Source: an uncultured Peptococcaceae bacterium (GTDB lineage: Bacteria > Bacillota > Desulfotomaculia > Desulfotomaculales > Desulfallaceae). Taken from it: a stretch of DNA of 9,568 nucleotides. The DNA lies in the NCBI GenBank assembly GCA_913064925.1, contig CAJYBN010000105.1, positions 1 through 9,568 of the forward strand, in the 5' to 3' direction. The notes below the pieces were generated by a model. That model was not told the DNA's origin, searched no databases, and saw only the letters and a list, made by a program, of their open reading frames with translations. This document shows, piece by piece, positions 1 to 6,187 of the stretch (positions within the stretch are counted from its first letter, which is position 1; each line of letters opens with the position of its first letter). A program made the translations under genes and the position numbers.

Positions 1-1
1 G

Positions 2-1207
2 GAAGTCGGGGGCGAATTTGATGCCGGCCGCTGGCTGGAGACCGGCGAAACCGGCTTTGTTGTTACCAACGTATCGGAAACCCGGCTGTGGGTGTACTTC
101 TCCGTCACTGGCAGCTTGGGCGACGTGCTGCAGCACATCAACCCGGTGTGCCTGGAGCCCGGGGAAAGCTTCCCGGTGCCCGCGCGGCCCGCTGCGGCGG
201 GAGACCTGGGGCTGCTGGGGTGGCGGAACAACGGGGAAGTTTTCACCGGCAAGATTACGGCCCGAGTGCTGAACAATTTCGCCCAGTATGAAGTGGGCAG
301 ATTGTTTATAGACAGGGAGGATTTATATGCGGAGATGGTAGACGAGGAAGACGACCCCGCGGGCGAGATAAGGGAAATCAGGTCCGTGGGAGACGTACTG
401 CGGCTCATCGCCCGCAAAATGGAACTGATTGAGGAGCGGGACCGGCTGCAGGAACAAAAGGATAAGCTGGAAGAAGCCAACGAGCTGCTGAAGGAAGCCA
501 ACGAAGAGCTGGCCGAGGACAAGGAAAGGCTGAAGGACCGCGTCAGTTCTCTGTTAGACTGCATCAGCAGCCTGCGCAGCAGCCTGAGCGCCGCCAATAG
601 CCTGATCGAGGAACTGCAGAAACCGCCGCAGGAGGGGAGCACCGGCTCCGGCGCTGCCGGATCGACTGATCCGGGCGGCGGTGATACCGGCGACGGCGCG
701 GCGGGTTCCGAGGGTGCGGCTGGCGATGACATCGCTGACGGTACGCCGGGCTCTGGCGCAACGGCCGGCGGGGAAGGCGGCTCCCAAACCGGCGGCGGCT
801 CCGGTCAGGCCGGCGCCGGGGAAGAAGGAACCGGCAGTGGTTCTAGCGGCAGAGCCGGGAACGGTGGAGCGCCGGCCGGCGGTAACGGTTCCGGCGGCGG
901 CACCGGGGACGACGGAACGCCGGTGGGCGGCAGCGCTGAGAACGGCGGAGAGCCTGCCGGTGGCACCGGTACCGGCGGCAACAACGGAGACGGCGAAGCG
1001 CCGGAAGGTAGCAGCGAAGCTAGAAACAGCGGAATGCCTAAGGACGGCAGAGCCGAAAACGGCGGAGCGCCGGCCAGCGGTAATGAAGCCGGAGGTGGTA
1101 GCGCGGCTTCCAGCGATAAGAGTGCCGGGGAAAGTAACCCGGGCGATGCGGCTTCCGGCGGCGGTGATGCCGTGGATAACGGACCCGGCGGCGATAGCGA
1201 AGAATAA
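2..1207 (+). CDS. Unknown protein, C-terminal part: globular region, coiled coil, long Gly/Ala/Ser-rich tail (5' partial)
   Basis: I do not recognise this gene. The frame is open from base 2 without a start I trust, so the true start lies upstream; 401 residues are visible. GTG at 92 is in frame but sits inside what reads as continuous domain sequence. Residues 1-100 alternate hydrophobic and polar residues in a beta-rich way (FVVTNVSETRLWVYFSV, then LEPGESFPVPA), suggesting an Ig-like or other beta-sandwich; that is inference. Residues about 130-206 are a strongly charged heptad region (EERDRLQEQKDKLEEANELL), a convincing coiled coil. From about residue 208 to the end the protein is a low-complexity acidic tail of Gly, Ala, Ser, Asn, Asp and Glu, with little Pro and no strict G-X-Y register. 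No transmembrane segment is visible. The layout suggests an oligomeric stalk or surface protein, possibly of the cell or spore surface, but nothing proves location. An intrinsic terminator follows the stop, so it is not part of the dcw operon. Confidence 0.8.
   Translation, partial: EVGGEFDAGRWLETGETGFVVTNVSETRLWVYFSVTGSLGDVLQHINPVCLEPGESFPVPARPAAAGDLGLLGWRNNGEVFTGKITARVLNNFAQYEVGRLFIDREDLYAEMVDEEDDPAGEIREIRSVGDVLRLIARKMELIEERDRLQEQKDKLEEANELLKEANEELAEDKERLKDRVSSLLDCISSLRSSLSAANSLIEELQKPPQEGSTGSGAAGSTDPGGGDTGDGAAGSEGAAGDDIADGTPGSGATAGGEGGSQTGGGSGQAGAGEEGTGSGSSGRAGNGGAPAGGNGSGGGTGDDGTPVGGSAENGGEPAGGTGTGGNNGDGEAPEGSSEARNSGMPKDGRAENGGAPASGNEAGGGSAASSDKSAGESNPGDAASGGGDAVDNGPGGDSEE
623..1204 (+). 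repeat. Low-complexity Gly-rich coding repeat with imperfect NGGxPA boxes
   Basis: The 3' half of the first gene is GC-rich, internally repetitive coding DNA. The clearest recurring peptide box is AGNGGAPAGG (854-883), AENGGEPAGG (935-964) and AENGGAPASG (1052-1081), spaced 27 and 39 codons apart and separated by GTG/GGG/GDG-rich linkers. The composition leaves other frames open too (681-1274 on + and 554-1357 on -), which explains the long shadow ORFs here. Such DNA can change length by slippage or recombination between repeats. Confidence 0.75.
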
Positions 1208-1221
1208 GGTAGTGGTTATTT

Positions 1222-1248
1222 GCCAACCGGCGGGTTGGCGTATTTTTT
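1222..1248 (+). terminator. Intrinsic terminator after the first gene
   Basis: A 7-bp GC-rich stem GCCAACC / GGTTGGC (1222-1228 and 1233-1239) with a GGCG loop is followed at once by GTATTTTTT. It lies 14 bases after the TAA of the first gene and should end that transcript. Confidence 0.85.
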
Positions 1249-1292
1249 CATACAAGGTTAATAATACGACATAATACAATTTTTTTGCCCCG

Positions 1293-1321
1293 TTGAAATG
1301 GGCGAACCAAACCGGGATAAT
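1293..1321 (+). promoter_or_regulatory. Sigma-A-type promoter for the zinc-ribbon gene
   Basis: TTGAAA (1293-1298), a 17-base spacer and GATAAT (1316-1321) match the housekeeping consensus at 5/6 and 5/6 positions. Transcription would start near 1328, giving a leader of about 80 bases before the TTG start at 1408. It lies in the AT-rich gap after the preceding terminator, where a promoter is needed. Confidence 0.6.
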
Positions 1322-1336
1322 TATGGTAAACATAAT
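1320..1336. promoter_or_regulatory. Inverted repeat overlapping the -10/start region
   Basis: ATTATG (1320-1325) and CATAAT (1331-1336) are perfect 6-bp arms separated by GTAAA. The left arm touches the predicted -10 element and the right arm lies at the expected transcription start, a typical place for a repressor operator. The sequence is AT-rich, so chance is possible. Confidence 0.3.
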
Positions 1337-1407
1337 GGTAATAAGTTCCTGGTCCAATTACGGTTAATACTGAGCCCGCTATAAAAAATAAAGTGGAGGT
1401 TTTTCCT

Positions 1408-1632
1408 TTGTATAAAAAAACCTGTCCCTTCTGTCATGGTGACTCATATTCCGCCGCATCCGGCAGCTGGATCTGCCCTTACTGCCGCTCCGACTTATCC
1501 TCCTTGCCCCCGGAGCCGGCCACGGGCAAAGCCGGCAACAGGGCTGCCAACCGCGGGCCGGGGAAGGTGGTGCCCCTGCACGGGGGAAACAGCGTAAACG
1601 AGGAATACAAGCCCGGTAAGAACCCCGCCTGA
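1408..1632 (+). CDS. Small zinc-ribbon protein, function unknown
   Basis: This 74-residue protein starts at TTG 1408, chosen because GGAGG at 1395-1399 sits 8 bases upstream; the in-frame GTG at 1393 overlaps that ribosome site and is unlikely. The N-terminal third holds CPFC and CPYC knuckles (Cys 6, 9, 23 and 26 from the TTG start), the pattern of a single treble-clef or rubredoxin-like zinc ribbon. The rest, from about residue 30, is hydrophilic, rich in Pro, Gly, Asn and Lys, and looks disordered. There is no signal peptide or membrane segment. It has its own promoter and a strong terminator, so it is a monocistronic unit unrelated to the dcw operon. Zinc ribbons of this size may bind nucleic acid or protein partners; the sequence does not say which. 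The gene call is fairly safe because of the motif, the ribosome site and the flanking signals. Confidence 0.8.
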   Translation: MYKKTCPFCHGDSYSAASGSWICPYCRSDLSSLPPEPATGKAGNRAANRGPGKVVPLHGGNSVNEEYKPGKNPA

Positions 1633-1653
1633 AAATTTAAAATAGCACCTTTT

Positions 1654-1693
1654 ATAAACCAGATGCTAACAGCTCTGGTTTATTTTTTGTTTT
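1654..1693 (+). terminator. Strong intrinsic terminator after the zinc-ribbon gene
   Basis: The arms ATAAACCAGA (1654-1663) and TCTGGTTTAT (1674-1683) pair perfectly. An inner GCT/AGC extends the stem past a single bulged T, with an AAC loop. TTTTTTGTTTT follows. It isolates the zinc-ribbon unit from the dcw promoter that begins about 15 bases later. Confidence 0.9.
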
Positions 1694-1708
1694 AGGACCA
1701 CAGGACTA

Positions 1709-1737
1709 TTGCAGGAAATGAAAAAAGGGTATAGAAT
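1709..1737 (+). promoter_or_regulatory. dcw operon promoter upstream of mraZ
   Basis: TTGCAG (1709-1714), a 17-base spacer and TAGAAT (1732-1737) form a sigma-A-like promoter with a weak -35 (3/6) and a good -10 (5/6). The predicted start is near 1743-1744, giving a leader of about 48 bases to the mraZ ATG at 1792. An overlapping TATAGA at 1730 is an alternative -10. The position just after a terminator and across the MraZ boxes supports it. Confidence 0.6.
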
Positions 1738-1762
1738 GGTGGTACAAAGTGGGGGAAAGTGG
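1736..1762 (+). promoter_or_regulatory. Putative MraZ operator: AAAGTGG boxes at 10-bp period
   Basis: AAAGTGG occurs at 1746-1752 and again at 1756-1762, exactly one helical turn apart. A degenerate box, ATGGTGG (5/7), lies another 10 bp upstream at 1736-1742. MraZ homologues are known to bind tandem boxes of this kind ahead of their own operon (AAAGTG-type in Mycoplasma, GGG-containing repeats in Escherichia coli). The boxes run from the end of the -10 element past the predicted transcription start, a position suited to repression. They also cover the in-frame GTG at 1759, which argues against that codon as the mraZ start. Confidence 0.75.
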
Positions 1763-1791
1763 TTGGCAAATACACTGCAGTGGTGAACGGC

Positions 1792-2229
1792 ATGTTCTTG
1801 GGCGAATACCAGCACACCATAGATGCCAAGGGAAGGCTCATTGTTCCCGCCCGTCTCCGCGAGGGCCTGGGCGACCGGTTCATCGTCACCAAGGGACTTG
1901 ACGGCTGCCTTTTTGCTTATCCCCAGGAGGAGTGGTCGGCGCTGGAAAAAAAAATGCGTTCCCTCCCCTTCACCAGGGCTGACGCCCGGGCCTTCGTGCG
2001 GTTCTTTTTCGCCGGCGCCACTGAATGCGAAATAGACAAGCAGGGGCGGGTGCTTATTCCCGCCAACCTAAGGGAATACGCCGGCCTGGAAAAGGAAGTG
2101 GTGGTCATCGGGGTTTCCAGCCGGGTGGAAATATGGTCCCGGGAGAACTGGGAACGTTACAACACGGAGTCCGCATCTTCCGTGGAGGAGATAGCGGAAA
2201 AAATCGTGGACTTCGACCTGGGCATTTAA
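1792..2229 (+). CDS. mraZ: MraZ, transcriptional regulator of the dcw operon
   Basis: MraZ is a DNA-binding protein of the SpoVT/AbrB-like fold that assembles as a ring and regulates its own division and cell wall operon. The start is placed at ATG 1792 because MraZ proteins characteristically begin MF(M/L)GEYxHxID. This gives 145 residues, close to the usual 143-152; the longer in-frame GTG at 1759 falls inside the operator. The two AbrB-type halves each show the D-x-x-G-R motif: DAKGR at residues 11-15 followed by LIVP, and DKQGR at 82-86 followed by VLIP. RFFFAGATECE before the second motif is typical. The ribosome site for 1792 is weak (GGTGA at 1782-1786), which could keep expression low. 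It is the first gene of the operon, 68 bases before rsmH. A run of nine A lies at 1946-1954. Confidence 0.95.
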   Translation: MFLGEYQHTIDAKGRLIVPARLREGLGDRFIVTKGLDGCLFAYPQEEWSALEKKMRSLPFTRADARAFVRFFFAGATECEIDKQGRVLIPANLREYAGLEKEVVVIGVSSRVEIWSRENWERYNTESASSVEEIAEKIVDFDLGI

Positions 2230-2297
2230 AGCGGCGAATGGAATTACCCGCAGCCGGGGCACAGTTAATAATATAACGGTTCCAAAAGGATGATTGC

Positions 2298-3308
2298 GTG
2301 GAGGAAATTTTTTTTTCACAAGTTAAAGATTCTGACAATTCTATCCATTTTATCCATCAGCCCGTCATGGTCAAGGAGGTACTGGCCAGTTTAAACCCCG
2401 GCGCGGCGGGGGTTTTTGTCGATTGCACCGTGGGCGGCGGCGGGCACGCCTTCGCCTTGCTGCAAAGCACGCCGCCGCAGGTGAGGCTGGTGGGGCTGGA
2501 CCGGGATCCCGCGGCCATACAGGCCGCCCGGCAGAAGCTGGCGCCCTTCGCCGAGCGCTGTACCCTGGTGCGGGCTAATTTCGCCGGCCTGGCCGCCGTG
2601 CTGGATGAACTGCAGCTGGAGGCGGCGGACGGTTTCCTGTTCGACCTGGGGGTCAGTTCATACCAGCTGGACAACCCCGCCCGGGGCTTCAGCTACATGC
2701 ACGACGCCCCGCTGGACATGCGCATGGACCCCGCGGACACCACCACGGCCCGCGACCTGGTGAACAAGCTGCCGGAGCGGGAACTGGCCGGCATCATCAG
2801 GCGCTACGGCGAGGAGCGCTGGGCGTCTCGCATTGCTTCTTTTATCGCCCGGGCCAGGCGGGACCGGGAGATAACCACTACCTCCCAGCTGGTGGAGATC
2901 ATCAAAACCGCGGTGCCCGCACCGGCCCGGCGGGAAGGGCCGCACCCCGCCAAGCGCACCTTTCAGGCACTGCGCATCGCGGTGAACCGCGAGCTGGACA
3001 TCCTGCCCGGCGCTCTGCGGGAGGCCGTAGCCCGGCTGAAACCGGGCGGCAGGATATGCGTGCTCACATTCCACTCGCTGGAGGACCGCATCGTTAAGGA
3101 AACGTTCCGGGAACTGGCCCAACCCTGCCAGTGCCCGCCCAAGTTGCCCGCCTGCATTTGCGGGCGGCAACCGGAGCTAAAGCTTGTAACCCGCCGTCCC
3201 CTGACGCCGGCGGAGAAAGAATTGGCGGAAAACTCCCGCGCCCGCAGCGCCAAGCTCCGGGTGGCGGAAAAAATGAGCCCAGTTCTAAAAAACCGGGAGG
3301 GTGAATAA
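2298..3308 (+). CDS. rsmH: RsmH (MraW), 16S rRNA (cytosine-1402 N4)-methyltransferase
   Basis: RsmH transfers a methyl group from S-adenosylmethionine to N4 of C1402 in 16S rRNA, in the decoding centre of the small ribosomal subunit. At 336 residues it is slightly longer than the usual 310 or so. The start is GTG 2298, with AGGA seven bases upstream and no other start before the conserved HQPVMVKEVL at residues 20-29; about 18 residues before that block are extra and poorly conserved. Visible motifs are the SAM loop VDCTVGGGGH (41-50), GLDRDP (66-71), FDLGVSSYQLD (115-125), DAPLDMRMDP (136-145), KRTFQALRIAVN (219-230), LTFHSLEDRIVK (256-267) and the C-terminal SRARSAKLR. A CxC-x6-CxC cluster (Cys 277, 279, 286, 288), seen in many relatives, may bind metal. 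The ftsL ribosome site lies inside its 3' end. A run of nine T covers codons 4-6. Confidence 0.97.
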   Translation: MEEIFFSQVKDSDNSIHFIHQPVMVKEVLASLNPGAAGVFVDCTVGGGGHAFALLQSTPPQVRLVGLDRDPAAIQAARQKLAPFAERCTLVRANFAGLAAVLDELQLEAADGFLFDLGVSSYQLDNPARGFSYMHDAPLDMRMDPADTTTARDLVNKLPERELAGIIRRYGEERWASRIASFIARARRDREITTTSQLVEIIKTAVPAPARREGPHPAKRTFQALRIAVNRELDILPGALREAVARLKPGGRICVLTFHSLEDRIVKETFRELAQPCQCPPKLPACICGRQPELKLVTRRPLTPAEKELAENSRARSAKLRVAEKMSPVLKNREGE

Positions 3309-3311
3309 GTT

Positions 3312-3839
3312 TTGATAGTAGCCAGGGAAAGGGTGGAACCTTACGGTTTGCCGGAAAACCACAGGCGGCCGCGCAGGCGCGCCGCCGCCGCGCCGGGGCT
3401 GCTCAGGAGGGAGCGGCTGGCCCTTACCGGCATGGTGCTGGTGTTTTTCTGTACCTGCGTCATAATCGCCTTTTATTACACCCAGGTGCTAATCACTGGC
3501 TACCGGCTGAGCAGCGCCAAGAAGGAACTGGCCCAGCTGCGCAAGGAGAGCCACGACCTGTACACCAAGGTGCAGAAACTGTCCAGCCTGGAAAATATCG
3601 AGCGGATAGCGGTGCACAAGCTGGGCATGGTCAAGCCGCAAAACGACCGCGTCGTCGTGGTGCAGGCGGTTGAGCCGGCCGGGGAGACGGCCGCGGCGGG
3701 TGTCGCCGCGGCTGCGGCGGAAAAAGACCGTGCGGGCGAAGACCGGGCGCTGGCCGGCGAACGGAGAGAACAGAACTGGGTAATCAATGCCTTTGCCAAA
3801 ATGGTGAGCCGGCTGGAGGTCAGCATGCACTCGGGCTAG
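3312..3839 (+). CDS. ftsL: FtsL, bitopic cell division protein
   Basis: FtsL is a single-pass membrane protein of the divisome that works with DivIC/FtsB and helps control the septal synthase. TTG 3312 is chosen because GGAGGGTG (3296-3303) lies 8 bases upstream and the conserved body follows; only three bases separate it from rsmH, so translation is probably coupled. The order is a basic cytoplasmic arm (1-35, RRPRRR at 18-23), a membrane segment at about 36-56, a coiled-coil stretch (64-93) and the short IERIAVHKLGMVKP block (96-109) typical of Gram-positive FtsL. At 175 residues it is clearly longer than the roughly 117 of Bacillus subtilis. The surplus is an Ala/Glu/Arg-rich linker (about 119-153) and a possible amphipathic C-terminal helix (156-170). 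FtsL diverges fast in sequence, so identification rests on topology, the block at 96-109 and position between rsmH and the PBP. Confidence 0.88.
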   Translation: MIVARERVEPYGLPENHRRPRRRAAAAPGLLRRERLALTGMVLVFFCTCVIIAFYYTQVLITGYRLSSAKKELAQLRKESHDLYTKVQKLSSLENIERIAVHKLGMVKPQNDRVVVVQAVEPAGETAAAGVAAAAAEKDRAGEDRALAGERREQNWVINAFAKMVSRLEVSMHSG

Positions 3840-3863
3840 GGCGCGTGAACCGGAGGGTGGGGG

Positions 3864-6071
3864 ATGTACGGAACCAGCATGACCGTGCGCAAGCGGTTAA
3901 CCTGGATATTTTTAGCAGCAAGCGTGTTTTTTCTCTACCTTATAGGCAGGTTGGCCTGGGTGCAGTTCGTGGAGGGCGATAAATTGCAGAAGAAGGCCCT
4001 GGAAGTGCGCATGCGCGACATCCCGGTGGAAGCCAGGCGCGGCTCCATCCTCGACCGCAACGGCAAAGAACTGGTCACCAGTATCAGCGTGGATTCCATA
4101 TACGCCACGCCCAACCAGGTGGAAAACCCGCGGGAGGCGGCGGAAAAGCTGGCTCCCCTGCTTGAATTGGACGTGGAAAAGCTTTACCGGCGGTTGACCA
4201 GGAAGTCGTCCTTTGAATGGATCAAGCGGAAAGTGGATAACGACGCGGCGCAAAAAGTGCGGGCGCTGGAGATAAAAGGCATTGGTTTCGTGGAGGAAAG
4301 CAAGCGCTATTACCTGGACCCTTCCCTGGCCGCGCACGTGCTGGGTTTCGCCGGCATTGACAACCAGGGTCTTACCGGCATCGAGCGAAGCTACGACGAG
4401 GAACTGCGCGGCCAGCCGGGCCGCATCGTGGTGGAGTACGATGCGGCGGGCCGCCCCGTTCCCGAGGCCATGCACCAGTACATACCGCCCCGGCCGGGTC
4501 ATGACTTGGTGCTGACCATTGACGAGAGCATCCAGTATTTCGTGGAAAGGGAACTGGACAAGGCGGTGGCCCAGTATAACCCCAAGTTTGCCCTGGCCAT
4601 TGTCATGGACCCGGAAACGGGCGGCATATTGGCCATGGGCAACCGCCCCACCTTCAACCCCAACCGCTGGAACGAGGAGCCCAGGGAAGTATGGGATAAA
4701 AACCCCGCCATATGGTATAATTATGAGCCGGGCTCTACATTCAAAATAGTCACCGCGGCCGCCGCCCTGGAGGAGGGCGCGGTGCGCCCGGACGATAGAT
4801 TTTTCGACCCCGGTTACATCAAGGTGGCCGACCGCAACATCCGCTGTTGGAAGGCGGGCGGTCACGGCAGCCAGAGTTTCGTCGAGGTGGTGCAGAACTC
4901 CTGCAACCCCGGTTTCATCAAGGTGGGCCTGGACCTGGGTCTGGAGAAATTCTACAAGTACGTGGAGGGCTTTGGCTTCGGGGAGCCCACCGGCATCAGG
5001 CTGCCCGGCGAAGCCGGCGGCATCGTCATCCCACAACAAAAAGCCACCACGCTCAACCTGGCCACCATGTCCATCGGCCAGTCCATCGCTGTAACGCCCA
5101 TCCAGCTGCTTTGCGCGGTGGCGGCGGTGGCCAACGACGGCGTGCTGATGAAGCCCCGCTTGGTCAAGGAAATCAGGGCCGGCGGCAAAACCGCCCGCAC
5201 CTTGGAGCCGGAAAAGGTGCGCCAGGTCATATCGGCCGACACCGCCCGCCAGCTGCGCCTGCTGCTGGAAAACGTGGTGGTGCGGGGTACGGGCCGTAAC
5301 GCCTACGTGGAAGGGTACCGCGTGGGCGGCAAGACCGGTACCGCCCAGGTGGTGGGTGAAAAGGGCGGCTACGTTGCCGGCAGGTACGTTTCTTCCTTTG
5401 CCGGTTTTGCTCCGGTGGACGATCCCAAGATCGCCGTGCTGGTGGTGATAGCCGAGCCGCAGGGCGGCGTGTATTACGGCGGGCTGGTGGCCGCGCCGGT
5501 GTTCCAGGCCATCGCCAGGGATACCCTGCGCTACCTGGGCATTCCGGAAACGCCCGGCCTGGAAAAGCCGAAAAAGCCCTTCGAAGTGGAAATACCCAAA
5601 AAGGAAGTTACAGTGCCCGGCGTGGTCAATTACCCCGTGGAGGAGGCCTGCCGGATAATCAAGGCCGCAGGACTGCAGTGCCAGGTGCAGGGCGAGGGCC
5701 GGATAGTGTACGACCAGACACCCGAGGCCGGGGCCAGGGTGAACAGCGGCACCACCGTAATTTTGGAACTGCAGCCCGCTGTGAGCAGGGATAAGGGCGG
5801 GCTGGTAACCGTGCCCAACCTGCGCGGCATGACCATCAAAGAGGCGGGCGCGCTGCTGGAAGACATCGGCCTGTACCTGGAGCCCGAAGGAAGCGGCGTG
5901 GCCGTGGAGCAGAGCGTGCGCCCCGGCGAAAAGGTGGTGACCGGTACCAAGATCAAGGTACGGTTCGCGCCACCCGGGGAGAGCGGGCAGCAGCCCTCAC
6001 CGCAGCCCGGCGCAAGCGGCCCCGCCCCGGGAGAGGAGGGGCCGGTGGGAAATCCCTACGCTTCTCCATAG
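3864..6071 (+). CDS. spoVD: SpoVD-type class B penicillin-binding protein (transpeptidase) with two PASTA domains
   Basis: This monofunctional DD-transpeptidase cross-links peptidoglycan outside the membrane. ATG 3864 has GGAGG seven bases upstream. A membrane anchor (about 12-33) precedes the PBP dimerisation domain (RGSILDRNGKEL from about 59). The transpeptidase domain has all three catalytic motifs: S291-T-F-K294 (PGSTFK), S346-C-N348 and K490-T-G492. Two PASTA domains follow, beginning VTVPG at 582 and VTVPN at 648, then a disordered Pro/Gly tail from 702. Cys328 and Cys347 lie 19 residues apart, the same spacing as the redox-active pair of B. subtilis SpoVD (Cys332/Cys351). This favours SpoVD (spore cortex) over PBP2B (septum), although B. 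subtilis SpoVD has one PASTA and PBP2B two. As no second class B PBP is present here, it could also serve vegetative division. The gene starts 24 bases after ftsL and is followed by a terminator-like hairpin. The PBP class is certain; the spoVD/ftsI distinction is less so. Confidence 0.93.
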   Translation: MYGTSMTVRKRLTWIFLAASVFFLYLIGRLAWVQFVEGDKLQKKALEVRMRDIPVEARRGSILDRNGKELVTSISVDSIYATPNQVENPREAAEKLAPLLELDVEKLYRRLTRKSSFEWIKRKVDNDAAQKVRALEIKGIGFVEESKRYYLDPSLAAHVLGFAGIDNQGLTGIERSYDEELRGQPGRIVVEYDAAGRPVPEAMHQYIPPRPGHDLVLTIDESIQYFVERELDKAVAQYNPKFALAIVMDPETGGILAMGNRPTFNPNRWNEEPREVWDKNPAIWYNYEPGSTFKIVTAAAALEEGAVRPDDRFFDPGYIKVADRNIRCWKAGGHGSQSFVEVVQNSCNPGFIKVGLDLGLEKFYKYVEGFGFGEPTGIRLPGEAGGIVIPQQKATTLNLATMSIGQSIAVTPIQLLCAVAAVANDGVLMKPRLVKEIRAGGKTARTLEPEKVRQVISADTARQLRLLLENVVVRGTGRNAYVEGYRVGGKTGTAQVVGEKGGYVAGRYVSSFAGFAPVDDPKIAVLVVIAEPQGGVYYGGLVAAPVFQAIARDTLRYLGIPETPGLEKPKKPFEVEIPKKEVTVPGVVNYPVEEACRIIKAAGLQCQVQGEGRIVYDQTPEAGARVNSGTTVILELQPAVSRDKGGLVTVPNLRGMTIKEAGALLEDIGLYLEPEGSGVAVEQSVRPGEKVVTGTKIKVRFAPPGESGQQPSPQPGASGPAPGEEGPVGNPYASP

Positions 6072-6093
6072 AGAAACGCTTCTCTATAGAAAA
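6058..6093 (+). repeat. 18-bp tandem duplication spanning the PBP stop codon
   Basis: ACGCTTCTCCATAGAGAA (6058-6075) is followed directly by ACGCTTCTCTATAGAAAA (6076-6093), identical at 16 of 18 bases. The first copy encodes the last four residues and TAG stop of the PBP; the second lies wholly downstream and keeps a TAG at the same place. The first copy contains the inverted repeat TTCTC-CATA-GAGAA. It looks like a small tandem duplication that has since diverged. Confidence 0.7.
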
Positions 6094-6096
6094 GCC

Positions 6097-6133
6097 GCCG
6101 GACGGTTGAACACCGTACCGGCTTCCGTTTTTT
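6097..6133 (+). terminator. Terminator-like hairpin between the PBP gene and murE
   Basis: GCCGGACGGT (6097-6106) pairs with ACCGT-A-CCGGC (6112-6122, one bulged A) around a TGAAC loop, and TTTTTT follows at 6128-6133. The gap of five bases between stem and T-run is longer than ideal, though the alternative outer pairing AAGCCG/CGGCTT (6092-6097 with 6119-6124) shortens it. It could end or attenuate transcription inside the dcw cluster. Confidence 0.6.
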
Positions 6134-6187
6134 AAGTTACTTTAAGGTTAAATATGTCAATGATGGAAATAATATTTAATATGGAAT
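6134..6187 (+). promoter_or_regulatory. AT-rich region that may hold a murE promoter
   Basis: This stretch is sharply AT-rich compared with its surroundings. The best -35/-10 pair I find is ATGTCA (6154-6159) and TAATAT (6177-6182) with a 17-base spacer, each 4/6 matches. It would start transcription at the ribosome site, so it is weak. TAATAT at 6170-6175 is another possible -10. A promoter is expected if the preceding hairpin really terminates. Confidence 0.3.

Noticed and set aside
681..1274. Overlapping + strand frame of 197 codons in the repeat tail
   Set aside because: It is a shadow frame of the repetitive codons; it has no ribosome site or motif and runs through the terminator.
1280..1286. 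T7 run at 1280-1286 as a second terminator
   Set aside because: No GC-rich hairpin precedes it; it is part of the AT-rich promoter spacer.
554..1357. Long open frame on the minus strand (267 codons) opposite the first gene
   Set aside because: It is antisense to the GC-rich repeat tail, has a compositionally biased Ala/Arg/Ser/Thr product, crosses the terminator region and lacks a recognisable domain. The + frame with its coiled coil explains the sequence.
1390..1396. Single AAAGTGG copies elsewhere (1390, 6248, 6512)
   Set aside because: MraZ sites need tandem boxes at 10-bp steps; these have no phased partner, and those in murE simply encode Lys-Val-Val.
1393..1407. GTG 1393 as start of the zinc-ribbon gene
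   Set aside because: It overlaps the GGAGG ribosome site that serves the TTG at 1408 and has no ribosome site of its own.
1759..1791. Longer mraZ start at GTG 1759
   Set aside because: The codon lies inside an AAAGTGG box and the extra 11 residues are not part of the conserved MraZ N-terminus, which begins at the ATG at 1792.
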